From contig RWJK01001945.1 in assembly GCA_004335835.1 (NCBI GenBank), positions 62,001-126,000 on the forward strand: 64,000 nucleotides of DNA, given 5' to 3'. Source of the DNA: Scenedesmus sp. ARA3. Taxonomy: Eukaryota > Chlorophyta > Chlorophyceae > Sphaeropleales > Scenedesmaceae. Each line of letters opens with the position of its first letter. The stretch's first letter is position 1. Positions 42,801-54,301 of this stretch are shown here, piece by piece. The notes beneath the pieces were generated by a model, which did not search any database, had not been told where the DNA came from, and saw only the letters and a program-made list of their open reading frames with translations. A program made the position numbers and the translations under genes.

Positions 42801-44125
42801 TTAACTCTTGGCATTTGGGGCTGCTGTACATGTGACACTACACATGAGTTGTGCTAGCTTCAAATGGGACCTGGACCATCGTGTTGCACCGTCATTGAGC
42901 CGCCTGCACTCCTGGCTGCCCTGCCTGTCCCTCACCACCATCCAAACACCCTCAACCTCTTAAAACACCACCTGCAGGGCTTCCGGCTGCCGGGCGAGGC
43001 TCAGAAGATTGACCGGCTGATGGAGAAGTTTGCGGAGCGCTTCGTGTCCTGCAACCCGGGCAGCTTCAAGTCTGCTGACGTGGCGTACGTGCTGGCCTAC
43101 AGCGTCATCATGCTCAACACCGACGCACACAACCCACAGGTGCGCAACGAGTTACGCCCCCTGCGCAAAAACACATTGGCTTTAGCAGCGGCCGCCCACC
43201 TGGCCCGCAAACAGCGCCACACTGCCAACAATGTGACAAGGCTTTGTTGTGCAGCAACACAATTGGCCAGTGTTGAGGCGCGCACCATCACATGCTGCCT
43301 TTGCATGCCGCACTGGGTTGGTGACAGCTGCTCCCCTGATTGTGCTAAATGATGTCGCCTCATGATTTACCCGAAGCTAAGTGGTTGCACTAAGCTGTTC
43401 GTTGTGCGTGCGCCTGCGGCTGCTCGCCGTGCCGTGCAGGTGAAGAAGAAGATGAGTGCGGAGGACTTTTTGAAGAACAACCGCGGCATTAACGACGGCG
43501 CAGACCTGGCGCCTGAGTTCATGCGCAGCCTGTACGAGCGCATCGTGTGCAACGAGATCCAGGTGCACCGCAACACCAGCAGGCCTCATTAAGCTGCTGT
43601 TCATCTGCAAGAAAATGTGCAGGCCAGGTGGTACAATTCCTAGTGCACGCTCAGCTGCCTGCAGACAGTAGTGGAGCCGGGCTGCAGATGCCTTGGCACG
43701 TGTGGTGAAACTGCAAACACTCTCTATGTATGTACAGCAGCCTAGCCATGCGTGTGTCAATGCCTCTTGAGCCAGCAGGCAACTGCAAGGTGTGTTTGCA
43801 TTCATGTGCGCTGCTCCTCTCACAGATCAAGGATGACCTGGTGGATGCTGCCAGCGCCAAGGCTGCGGCAGAGGCGGCGCAGCGCGGCAACATGCTGATG
43901 AACGCACTCTGGAGCATCGTGGGCGGCGCCAAGCAGGTGCGGCGCCGCACGCAGCAGCCCTAGGTCTTGACTAAGACATGGACATGGCTGCAGCCCGCTT
44001 GCAGGAAACGCATGAAGCTTTGTGTGCAGCGTGTCTGGTATCACAGCATGGCTGGCAGACGCCGACAGCCCGGCAGCACAAAGTAGCATCCTTGTGTGAA
44101 GGCACCTCAAGCCGCCACACTGCTG

Positions 44126-44156
<31 letters not shown>

Positions 44157-47100
44157 ACCGCTGCAGGCCGAGAGTGCTGAGCCCAGCGATGACGCCATCA
44201 AGCGCACGCTGGACTACCTGCACGACCGGGCGCAGGGCGCCACCTACTTTGTGGCCAGCGACCCAGGTGGGCGGCTGCTGCACTGTTGTGCGCCTTTTGC
44301 TTGCATGCATGTGTGCTGGATGTCTGCTGGTGGTGCGGCTTCTGCCTGCGCGTATGGATAGCCACGTCATCCGTGAAATTAGGGTGATTGAAGCACAAGC
44401 AGCATGGTGGGCAGCACCTGCAGCTGCCAGCAGGCAACTTTGCACTGGTGTTGGGCCATCCTGCGCCACCATCCCAATACCTGCTGGCTTCTGCATGCTG
44501 CTGCACACTAGCATGCGTGCGCGCAGATTCGGCCATGCACCTCATGCTGCTGCTGTTCATGGTGCCATTGGCTGTCCCCCCCAAGCCTCGAAAACCTTCT
44601 GCTCACACCTCAACCTTGCTGCACGCTGCTGCTGCTGCTGGGTCCGCAGACACGGTGCGCCCCATGCTGGAGCTCATCTGGGCGCCTTCAACTGCCCTCT
44701 ATCACCCTACAAACCTCGTCCTAGCACCTCACCCTTGCTGCCTATTGCTGCCGCTGGGCCTTGCAGACACGGTGCGCCCCATGCTGGAGCTCATCTGGGC
44801 GCCGCTGCTGGGCTGCTTCAGCCTGCTGTTTGACGAATACTCCGACCCACGCCTGCTGGCCATCTGCCTGGCGGGCTTTGAGGCAGCCACCTGCCTCGCT
44901 GCGCAGCTGGGCGTGGCTAATCTGAGGGACGTGTTTGTTGTGAGCCTGTGCAACTTCACGCACCTGCACAGCCCCGCCACCATGAAGCCCAAGAACGGCC
45001 TGGCCTTCAAGAGCCTGATCAGCGTGGCGCTGCAGGTCGGAGACCACCTGGGGGAGAGGTGAGGGGTGGTGGAGGAGGTGTGCACTGGTGATTATGATGC
45101 AGGATGATCCGGTACTGTGTGTGCGTCGGTTGCGCAAGTACCTTCTGCAACGGGCAGGCCTGTGGGCAGGCCTTCCTTGCAAACAATGTGTTGGGTTTGA
45201 GTGTGGGTCGCTAGCTGCTGTGAGATGGTGGTCTGCTGCTGCTGGCTGGCCTTCAAGAGCTCATCAGCGTGGCGCTGCAGGTCGGGGACCACCTGGGGGA
45301 GAGGTGAGCGGCAAGGCGTGCAGCGGCGTGTGAATGCAGACGAGCATCAGCCGTTGCTGGGTGCGCAGTGGCTGCCGGGGCTGGATTGATACTGCGGTTG
45401 CAGCGCGCACAAACTTTGTGCGCTGAATACGCCCTGCATTGTCCCTGGGCTCGCCTTAATTCTAAACAACGTGCCCCCAGCTGCAGCTGTTATATTGCTT
45501 GATCAGCGTGGCGCTGCAGGTTTGGGACCACCTGGGGGAAAGGTGAGCGGCAAGACGCGCTGCTGCGATTGCATTTGCACCTGCAGAGGGGTATCAGGTG
45601 GTGCTGCGCATGCTATCTGCTGTGGTTGCAGCACGCTCAGGTCTTGTGCGCGAGGCTCGAGCCTCCTGGTGTGTTTAGGCCTTCCCTGCAGGCAATGTGA
45701 TGGTGAGTGGGGAGAGTAGCGCTGCAGGCCAAGACCACCTGGGGGAGAGGTGAGGGGTGGTGGAGGAGGTGTGCACTGGTAGTGATGATGTAGGATGAGC
45801 ATGTGCCATGTGTATGCGGTATGTACCGTGCGCGCGGACTTGGCACCGCCTGCAGTGTGTAGGCCTTCCTTTCAGACATGTGGTTTCAAGTCGGCGTGTG
45901 TCGTCTGCTGCAGTGTGATGGTGGCCTGCTGCTGCCCCTGCTGCTGTTGCTGCTGTTGCTGCTGCTGCCGCCAGGTGGCTGGAGGTGCTGCGCTGCATCA
46001 GCCGCTGGGAGCTGCTGCAGCAGATTGCCAGCGGCATGCCCACAGACGCCGTGCTGTTTGCAGCGGCAGGGGAGAAGGCGGGCGGCAAGGGCAGGGGCAA
46101 GGAGCAGCAGGCCACACGGCTGAGCGCGGCTGCAGATGCGGCAGGTGCAGGTGCGCTGGGCTGGCTGCAGTTGCTGATAGCGTGGGCTGAATTACATGTG
46201 TGTTACTTTCAAGCCTGCTTTTAAACAGAGGCAGCGGAGCTAACAGCTTGGTGCTGCCTTGCTGCATGTGAGTGCTGTGGTTTCTGTCGTAACGTGATGT
46301 AATGGATCGCGCTGAACAACCGTACATCTGCTGCTGCTGCTGCTGCTGCTTCCAGGTGGCGCCAAGTCGATGGACACCATGGCCATGAGCGAAGCCTCCA
46401 TCAAGCGGGCACACATAGGTGAGCGCAGCGGCTGCGTGTAACACGCAAGGCTGGCAGCATGAAATGGGCATGTGTAGTGACAATCCAACAATCGACATCA
46501 CTTGCTGCATGCAGACACAGCTTGAGCTTGCTGTAGCGCTGCCTGTGCAAGCTGGGGACCTTTTTTGTTTTGCCTAGGCGCAAGGCACTATAAATGGCGT
46601 GTTTCCTGCAAGTGTACTTACTGTTGGTTCTCCCAGCTTCAATGCTGGCGGCTGTCGCAATCTACTCTGTATTGCTGCTCTGTCGCTTCGACCTGGCCAC
46701 CGCATGCCTGCAGGCGCTGGCAAGGAGGAGGGAGTGGCGGTGCACCCAGAGATTATTAACAGCGTGGACACCGCACAGCTCAACAAGGTGAGGCTGCGCC
46801 ACGACAGCGCTACGCTGCAGGCAGCTGCAGCTCCAACCCGCCAGCTGCTTCGCGATCATGCTGCATGAGAAGCGCTGCGATGCAGGGTGTAGAAGCCTTG
46901 CGCATTTACAGCGCCACAGCAGCATGCGGACCACTCTGCTTGCACTCAGTGGTCCATCGGCATGTGGCGTTTGTGTTGTGGGCTGCAACTGACATTTTGC
47001 CGCTCCACTGTGTGCTGTCTTCCCTCTGCCCCGGTAGGTGTACGTGTCCTCACGGCTTGACAGCGGCGCCATCGTGGCTTTTGCAACTGACATGCTTTTG

Positions 47101-50045
47101 CCCCACTGTGCTGGCTATGCGTTGTGCTGCAGGTGTATGTGTCGTCCTCGCGGCTGGACAGTGATGCTATCGTGGCCTTTGTGCGCTGCCTGGCGGCCAT
47201 CAGCCTGGACGAGCTGCGGGACGCGCGCGCACCCCGCGTGTTCAGCCTGACCAAGATTGTGGAGATCGCGCACTTCAACATGGGCCGCATCAGGTGAGCC
47301 TGGCACAGCAGTGTGCTGGCTTCGCTCACAGGGGTGATGTGCAGCTTACGCATCCAGCCCTTCAGCAGATCCTGCAAGCCAATTTGACCATGGACGCTGC
47401 GGCTTGCACCTGAGCCACTGCTGCGCTTGGCTGCCGCACAATCGCAGGCTGGTGTGGAGCCGCATCTGGGCGGTGCTGTCGGCCTACTTTGTTGTTTTGA
47501 TATCCCCACTGCTGCTGCGGCTGCTGTGCTGCTCCCTGCCTGCAGGCTTGTGTGGAGCCGCATCTGGGCGGTGCTGTCCGCCTACTTTGTGACGGTGGGC
47601 TGCGCCCCCGCGCTGCCTGTGGCGATGTACGCGGTGGACAGCCTGCGCCAGCTGTCCATGAAGTTCCTGGAGCGTGACGAGCTGGCCAACTACACCTTCC
47701 AGAACGACTTCCTGCGGCCCTTCGTGGTGCTCATGCGCCAGAGCACGGTGAGTGTATGCGTGTGTTGGGGAGGGAGAGGGGGATGGGGAGGGGGGAGGGG
47801 CGCTGCACATGCTGCCTGTAGCTATGGCTGGTGCCAGCTGCTGTGGGCGATGTGAGCTGTGACGCATGATAGATGCCTGCAGCTGCTGTGATTAGTGCCG
47901 GTTGTTGCTGGCTGCTGTTTGTCGACTCGTCACACCTCTGCCTTGCTGATGCTTCCCTTCCTGCAGGCTGTGGAGATCCGCGAGCTCATCATGCGCTGCC
48001 TGAGCCGCAATTCTCAGCTTTTACCATTGCTGACTGAACTGTGCTTGTCACGCATCTGCCTCGCCGACGCTTCCCTTCCTTTCCATAGCTGTCTGAACTG
48101 GACTTGTCATGCCTCGGCCTTGCCAACGCCCTCCTGTGTCTGCCCTTGCTGCAGGCTGTGGAGATCCGCGAGCTCATCATCCGCTGCCTGAGCCAGATGG
48201 TGCTGGCGCGCGTGAACAACGTGAAGTCCGGCTGGAAGAGCATGTTCATGGTCTTCACCACGGCAGCGGGAGACCCAGACCCCACCATTGTGCGCCTGGC
48301 CTTCGACACCATCGAGAAGATTGTGCGCGAGCACTTCGGGCACATCACGGGTGCGCTGGCTGCTGCCCTTCATGCAGTGCTGTGCATGATAGAGTCTGTG
48401 CAAGCAGGGCAGGGGGGAGATTGATGGTGGCAAGGGTTGCAGCATGAGCAGAGCGGTTGGCCAGTTGCACGCTATGGTGCTGCAAATCAACTGTTGCTGG
48501 CCATCAGCGCCCTGTAGCGGCGTCACCAGTGCCCCTGCTTGCCTGCCGCTGCTGTTGCTGCTGCAGAGACGGAGACCATTAGCTTCACCGATTGCGTGAA
48601 CTGCCCCATCGCGTTCACCACTGCCCCTGCTTGCATGCTGCCGCTGCTGCTGCTGCTGCCGCGCCGCTGCCGCCTGCTGCTGCAGAGACGGAGACCACCA
48701 CCTTCACCGACTGCGTGAACTGCCTCATCGCGTTCACCAACAACCCGCACAGCATGGAGGTGGCGCTCAACGCCACTGCCTTCCTGCGCTACTGCGCCAC
48801 CAAGCTGGCGGAGGGAGCCATCGGGGAGCTGCCGGAGGCGCTGCCTGGCGGGGTGGTGCAGGCGGAGCGGCTCGCACCCACGCGCGTGGTGAGCGGTGCT
48901 GGCGTTGTGTTTCCAGAAAGGAATTGGTGTGCAGGTTGTAGTGCGTGCTGCAGCGCCAGTGGTTTAGAGATTGTATCTGGTCTGTGCTGTTTTGTGTGTT
49001 TCTTGCTTGTGTGCCTGCCGGATGAGAAGTGCCCCCTGCACCATCAAGCTGGCGGAGGGGGCGATAGGGGAGCTGCCCGAGGCGCTGCCTGGGGGCGTGG
49101 TGCAGGCGGAGCGGCTAGCGCCCACACGCGTGGTGAGCGGCGCGTGGACGTGTGGCGTGTTGCTGGGTTATTCATGCTGTTTGTTGTTGCATGCACTGCC
49201 CGGGGTTGTGATCGGCGCAGCGGTTGGCACCCACACGCGCGGTGAGTGTGGATGCTGAGCGCAAGGGCATTGCAGTGGAGAGTTGTAGTGCGTGCGTGCA
49301 TGCTGTTGGGCCAAAAATGCTGATGCTCTGTGGTCAGCATGGTGTTTTGCGTCTGGCTTGTGTGTGCTGGAAGCTGAATAATCAAGCTGGAAGCTGCAGT
49401 GTGCCATCAGGGTGTAGTAGTGCATCAACTGGAGTGCAATCAGCATGTTGATGGAAACCGATCTTTGATCAGTGCGACACCTCACTGCTGCCTGCATCGT
49501 GTGCGCCACGCCATGCCGCAGGTGGCTTTGGACCAGCAGCGAACCGCAGCAGAAGGCAGCAGCAGCAGCAGCTACGCAGCAGGCAGCTCCTCAGCCTCGG
49601 GTGCTGCTGCAGGCGCAAGCAGCAGCAGCAGCGAGCGCGGCCAGATGAAATTTGTGGACCGTGATGAGCACGTGTACTTCTGGTTCCCGCTGCTGGCTGG
49701 CTTGAGTGAGCTCACCTTTGACCCGCGGCCAGAGATCCGCCGCAGCGCGCTGGAGGTGGGTAAATTATCAACCCGTATGGTTATGCATGATTCCAAGTGC
49801 CCTTGCAGTTGCCGTGGCATGCGTAGTGCTCAAAAGCCTGTGCCGGTTTACCTGGCATGCGCAGGAGTGCGCGGCAGGTGCACATTGCAGTTTGAGCAGC
49901 TCGTGCACGTGCTGCGCCGTCTGGCGCTGGTCACCAGGGTTACATGCGGGTGCCGCTGGGTGTGCCGGCAAAGTGCTTGGCTGTATTTTTCTCGTACACA
50001 GCAAGACCCGCGGCTGCAAGTCAGGGGGCTGCTTGCATCGATTCG

Positions 50046-50099
<54 letters not shown>

Positions 50100-53000
50100 A
50101 CATCTCAGCCAGGGTGCTGTCTCCTCTGCCCGATGTGCCGCCCCGCAAGTGCTGTTTGACGTGGACCCTTGGTGGCAAGGAGAGGGGCTGCTCACACCAG
50201 CTCTTCTGTTGCCGCTCCAATTGCTGCTTACACACATGATCTCCAAACTGTTGCCACGCCGCAGGTGCTGTTTGATGTGCTGATGACGCATGGCGGCAGC
50301 TTTGCGGAGAGCATTGTTATTTTTGGCTCACTTAGCCGACATCGATGCAGCGGGATCATTTGTGTCGTGTTGGCTGTTGCGATTTGACTATTGCCGCGCA
50401 CGTGCTGTTTGACGTGCTGATGACGCACGGCGGCAGCTTCGCGGGGAGCTCTGATATGTGGCTCACTTGGCCGACAGTTAATGCAGCGGGGATCATTTGT
50501 GTCGTGTTTGCTGTTGCGATTGCCGCGCAGGTGCTGTTTGATGTGCTGATGACCCATGGCGGCAAGGAAGGGGGCTGTTCGCACCTACCCCTCTGTTGCG
50601 GCTCCAATCGCTGCTTACACACGTGTTCTGCGAATTGCTGCCGCGCCGCAGGTGCTGTTTGATGTGCTGATGACGCATGGCGGCAGCTTTGCGGAGAGCT
50701 TTGATGTTTCGCTCACCTGGCCGACATCCAATGCAGCGGTGCTCACTTGTGTCGTGTTTGCTGTTGTGATTGCCGCGCAGGTGCTGTTTGACGTGCTGAT
50801 GACGCATGGCGGCAGCTTTGCGGAGAGCTTCTGGGCGCGCATCTTCGAGCGCGTGCTGCTGCCCATCTTCGACCACGTGCGCGCAGAGGTGACCAACACC
50901 ACCACCTTCACCAGTGAGAGGAGAAGAGCGCAGGAGGACGCGTGGCTGTACGAGACCTGCACACACTGCCTGCAGGTGCGCAGGTTGCCAGACATCGCGC
51001 TGCTGTCGACTGCTGTGCTTTGAATGCTTTGCATGCACCACTTGTACCTGCAGCGCCGCCCAGACGTATATGCAGCACCCACGGCTAAAACTCATGAGGT
51101 GAATTAAAAATTCTGGCTCTGTTTTAGCCTGTCTTCCTCTACTCTGCGTACATAATCACGCATTCACGACAATGTGTCATCCCTGCCGCTGGCAACTTGT
51201 CCGTCTACACGCACAGCACCTGGTGGACCTGTTTGGCCAGTTCCACGAGCCCATGGGCCCGCTGCTGCCACTCTTCAACTTGCTTTGCATGCACCACTTG
51301 TGTCTAAAGCGCTGCCCAGGTGCCTTTGCAGAACCCCACGGCCGCAATTTTTCAGGCACATTGTAGCTGAAGCTCTGTATCCGCTTGAAACACTCTCTTC
51401 ATGTATTCAAGACGGTGTTTCATCCCTGCCGCTGCTAAACATCACCGGTGTCCCGCACAGCACCTGGTGGACCTGTTTGGTCAGTTCCATGAGCCCATGG
51501 GCCCGCTGCTGCCATCTGTTGTGCACGCACGCCTTTTGTCCTGCACCACTGCACAAGTGCATTTTAGCACCTCGCGGCTGCAGCGTCGGGAGGTTTATGT
51601 TAGCTACTAGCGCCGCACTTTTTGTCTCCTGCTACTCTGCATGAGTGCCCACACCAATGTATTACGGCCGCTGCCAACTTCACCGCAGCACCTGGTGGAC
51701 TTGTTTGGCCAGTTCCACGAGCCCATGGGCCCGCTGCTGCCACGCCTGCTGGAGCTGCTGCGAGGCTTCATCGCGCGCAGCCACGCCAGCCTGGCCAGTG
51801 TCGGGGTGGCTGCCTACACGCGGCTGCTGGCCAGCTGCGGCGGCCAGCTGGACGATGAGGCCTGGCAGCAGGTGGGCCATGATGTTTCCACAGCTTGCTG
51901 CTACTGCTGCTGTGGTTGCATGCAGCCAGGAGCGATACGCTGTAGGTGTGTACTAGGACGAGTAGGCATGTACAACCGTTATCACCTGCTGGGTCTGTAA
52001 TTTTGCTGGTCAACATCTCCTTGCACTGTTCTGGCGGCGGTATGCAGGTCATCGGCATGCTGCAGCAGGTCATGCGCGACACGCTGCCAGATGCAGTGGA
52101 GCTCGTCACGCCGCCGCTGCGCGCAGCAGGCAGCACAGACGTACAGGCACCCGGCACACCCCTAGCAGCAGCAGCAGCAGCAGCAGGCGCCTCGTTAGCT
52201 GGCGGGCAGCCGCGGCCGCCGTACTCGCTGCGCGAGGGCGTGGGCATGCGGCGGCTGGTGAAGTTCCGGGTGCAGGCTGGCGTGCAGCTGCTGCTGGTGC
52301 AGGCGGCCTCGGAGGTGTATGCGCAGCACTACCACCACATGGCGGTGAGTGTCGTTGTGCAACATTGTAGTGGTGTAGAGCTGGTGCAGCAGCTGGCGTG
52401 GTTGGGTGGGCACTGCCATGTGTATGTGCAATGTGTAGTGTCGTGTTGGTGGGGTTGCTGTCTGGCTGCAACGCATCACTTGCATAGTGTTGCTGAGGGA
52501 CGCCCCATCATTCTTCGTGCTTTGGCTTTTCAATCATCTGGAGCGCAGCGCAGGCACCAGCGCATCACTAGTCACTCAGTGACTGTCGCTTAGCGCTGAC
52601 ACATTGTGCACCACTGCTGCATGGCTGCTGCTTTCACTCCTGCAGCTGGGCGCCATGTGTTGCTGGCAGATGCGCTGCAGCAGGTCTCTTTGCCACAGTC
52701 ACTTAGCGCTGACTGCCTCTGCACCGCTGCCGTTACGCCTGCTGCCACCGCCACTGCTTTCATCCCTGCAGCCTGGCGCATGTTACTGCTGGCAGATGCG
52801 CTGCATCAGGCCTCTTCGTCATAGTCGCTTACCGCTGACTTCTCCTGCACCGCTGCCGTCACGCCTGCTGCCACTCCTGCAGCCGGGCGCCATGTTCCTG
52901 CTGGCAGATGTGCTGCAGCAGGTCTCTTTTGTCACAGTTGCTTAGCGCTGACTGGTTCTGCACCACTGCCGTTACGCCTGCTGCCACCGCTACTGCTGCC

Positions 53001-54301
53001 ACTCCTGCAGCCGGGCGCCATGGTGCTGCTGGCGGACGCCCTGCAGCAGGTCTCTTTTGTCACAGTTGCTTAGCGCTGACTGGTTCTGCACCACTGCCGT
53101 TACGCCTGCTGCCACCGCTACTGCTGCCACTCCTGCAGCCGGACGCCATGGTGCTGCTGGCGGACGCCCTGCAGCAGGTCTCGCAGCACGCGCGCGCCGC
53201 CAACACCGACATCGGCCTGCGCAAGCGGCTGGCAGCCCAGCAAGCAGCAGACAGGGTGCCCGAGGAGCGCTGCATCCCTGACCCGCCGCTGCTGCGTCAG
53301 GAGGCTGAGGCAAGCCACGCGTACCTGTCGGTGCTGATGCACGTGGCCAGCAGCAGCGGCGGCAGGATTCCTGGCTGGGCTGGGGCACAGCAGGCTGCGC
53401 AGGCCATGCAGGTGTGTGCGGCGTTACATTTGTGCTGTGTGCATGGTGGCAGGCAGCATAGGTGTGGCTTCCAGGCACAATACAGCATCACGCGATGTGT
53501 TGTAGAGTTGTGGTTCTCGCCGTGTGTTGCCGGTGCACGACACGGGGCCTGTTCTGTTTAAGCCGTACCAATGCTATGTGCTGCCGTGCCACACGCTGTG
53601 CTGCGCCGCAGGCATCTGAGCGGCTGGTGGCGCTGTCATATGCAGTACTGGAGCGCTTCGGGCTGGGCACAGATGCAGGCAGCAGCAGCCAGCAGCAGCA
53701 GCAGCAGCAGCAGCCGCCGTACAGCAACGGCAATGCAGGTGGCGGCCTGAGCAGGCTGTCTGCTGTGGGCAAGGGCGGCTCCTCAGGCAGCCTTGTCAGC
53801 ATTGCTGCTGCCTCGGTGGAGTACACCGCGTTTGCGCCACTGGTAGTGTCCACGCTCAAGGTGCGCCGCTGCGGGCAGCAGCAGCAATCGAGTGGAGACA
53901 GTCACTCGTGATCTGCAGACACAGTGCACCAGAGCTATCTGCTGTATCTCGTGTGCGCTGTGCACTGCACAGCCTGCTGTCGATATGCAAAGCACTGTTT
54001 CTTGTATTCAGTCAGCAGCGATCACACTTATCATGATCAAGGTCTCAAAACAGCATTGACGCTACAGGCAACACGGTCATTTCAAGTGCTGCTGCCCCCG
54101 CTGATCGTGCTGCTGCTGCTGCAGGCGCTGTCCACGCTGGAGCGGGCCACCTTCCAGGCGCAGCTGGGCCGCTTCTTCCCGGTGCTCACCGCGCTCATGG
54201 CCTGCGAGCACGCGCCCGCTGACGTGCAGCGCGCGCTGTCCGAGCTCTTCCTGACGCGCGTGGGGCCGCTGCTGCCGGCGCTGGCGCAGCAGCAGCTGTG
54301 A
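37244..54301 (+). CDS. BIG-type Sec7 guanine nucleotide exchange factor for ARF GTPases
   Basis: Large ARF activator acting at the Golgi/trans-Golgi network. Thirty exons chain in phase to 2115 aa: 37244..37390, 37710..37847, 38067..38396, 38619..38701, 38964..39345, 39640..40272, 40500..40840, 41114..41404, 41679..42015, 42271..42352, 42564..42676, 42978..43139, 43440..43562, 43826..43936, 44167..44266, 44767..45058, 45975..46150, 46356..46418, 46714..46787, 47133..47293, 47546..47747, 48155..48350, 48686..48888, 49522..49755, 50781..50975, 51689..51871, 52048..52344, 53139..53411, 53612..53860, 54125..54301. DCB/HUS-type repeats come first ([28 protein letters not shown]-type [17 protein letters not shown]). 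The Sec7 domain spans about 868-1060 with the glutamic finger Glu966 in [12 protein letters not shown] and [16 protein letters not shown] repeats follow ([15 protein letters not shown]). Ala/Gly/Gln inserts lengthen it beyond the usual 1700-1900 aa. Exon 17 could end at 46144 instead. TGTAA at 54345..54349 is a likely poly(A) signal. Many introns hold exon-edge copies. Confidence 0.94.
39529..39590 (+). repeat. acceptor-side copy of ARF-GEF exon 6 start
   Basis: CTCCTCCAG followed by [12 protein letters not shown], against [12 protein letters not shown] at the real start 39640. Spacing is 111 bp. Its frame meets a stop eight codons later. Confidence 0.92.
44650..44695 (+). repeat. acceptor-side copy of ARF-GEF exon 16 start
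   Basis: AG followed by [18 protein letters not shown] sequence identical in amino acids to the real exon start at 44767. Spacing is 117 bp. Confidence 0.92.
45250..45790 (+). repeat. three donor-side copies of ARF-GEF exon 16 end
   Basis: The real exon ends at 45058 ([13 protein letters not shown] plus GTGAGG). Copies with a GT donor end at 45303, 45542 and 45749. Spacings are 245, 239 and 207 bp. The intron sequence after the donor (GGTGGTGGAGGAGGTGTGCA) is also repeated after the last copy. Confidence 0.95.
47038..47100 (+). repeat. acceptor-side copy of ARF-GEF exon 20 start
   Basis: TAG acceptor then [15 protein letters not shown], against [16 protein letters not shown] at 47133. Spacing is 95 bp. 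Confidence 0.92.
47448..47500 (+). repeat. acceptor-side copy of ARF-GEF exon 21 start
   Basis: CGCAG then [15 protein letters not shown], identical in amino acids to the real start at 47546. Spacing is 98 bp. Confidence 0.93.
47967..48012 (+). repeat. acceptor-side copy of ARF-GEF exon 22 start
   Basis: CTGCAG then [14 protein letters not shown], against [14 protein letters not shown] at 48155. Spacing is 188 bp. Confidence 0.93.
48567..48625 (+). repeat. acceptor-side copy of ARF-GEF exon 23 start
   Basis: CTGCAG then [16 protein letters not shown], against [16 protein letters not shown] at the real start 48686. Spacing is 119 bp. Confidence 0.93.
49037..49250 (+). repeat. two donor-side copies of ARF-GEF exon 23 end
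   Basis: The real end is 48888 ([17 protein letters not shown] ... APTRV plus GTGAGC). A copy of about 95 bases ends at 49132. A shorter copy of about 30 bases ends at 49241. Spacings are 244 and 109 bp. Both keep GTGAG. Confidence 0.94.
50048..50096. repeat. CTG triplet tract in ARF-GEF intron 24
   Basis: About 16 uninterrupted CTG triplets just before the exon 25 copy array. Confidence 0.95.
50143..50710 (+). repeat. four to five acceptor-side copies of ARF-GEF exon 25 start
   Basis: The real exon starts at 50781 ([17 protein letters not shown]). Copies start at 50264, 50402 (acceptor AG mutated to AC), 50531 and 50652, with a more decayed one near 50150. Spacings are 138, 129, 121 and 129 bp. 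Intron sequence (GTGTCGTGTTTGCTGTTG) is repeated with them. Confidence 0.96.
51217..51520 (+). repeat. two acceptor-side copies of ARF-GEF exon 26 start
   Basis: The real exon starts at 51689 ([18 protein letters not shown]). Copies start at 51217 and 51461, coding for the same peptide. Spacings are 244 and 228 bp. Both keep CACAG or GCACAG acceptors. Confidence 0.95.
52646..53138 (+). repeat. four acceptor-side copies of ARF-GEF exon 28 start
   Basis: The real exon starts at 53139 ([16 protein letters not shown]). Copies start at 52646, 52772, 52883 and 53011, each after CTGCAG. Spacings are 126, 111, 128 and 128 bp. The last two units (52922..53049 and 53050..53177) differ by one base. Reading on from a copy gives a stop within about 20 codons. 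Confidence 0.96.

Noticed and set aside
50143..50710. Copies of exon 25 as real repeated protein domains
   Set aside because: The copies are separated by stops and introns, and the spliced chain needs only the last one to keep phase.
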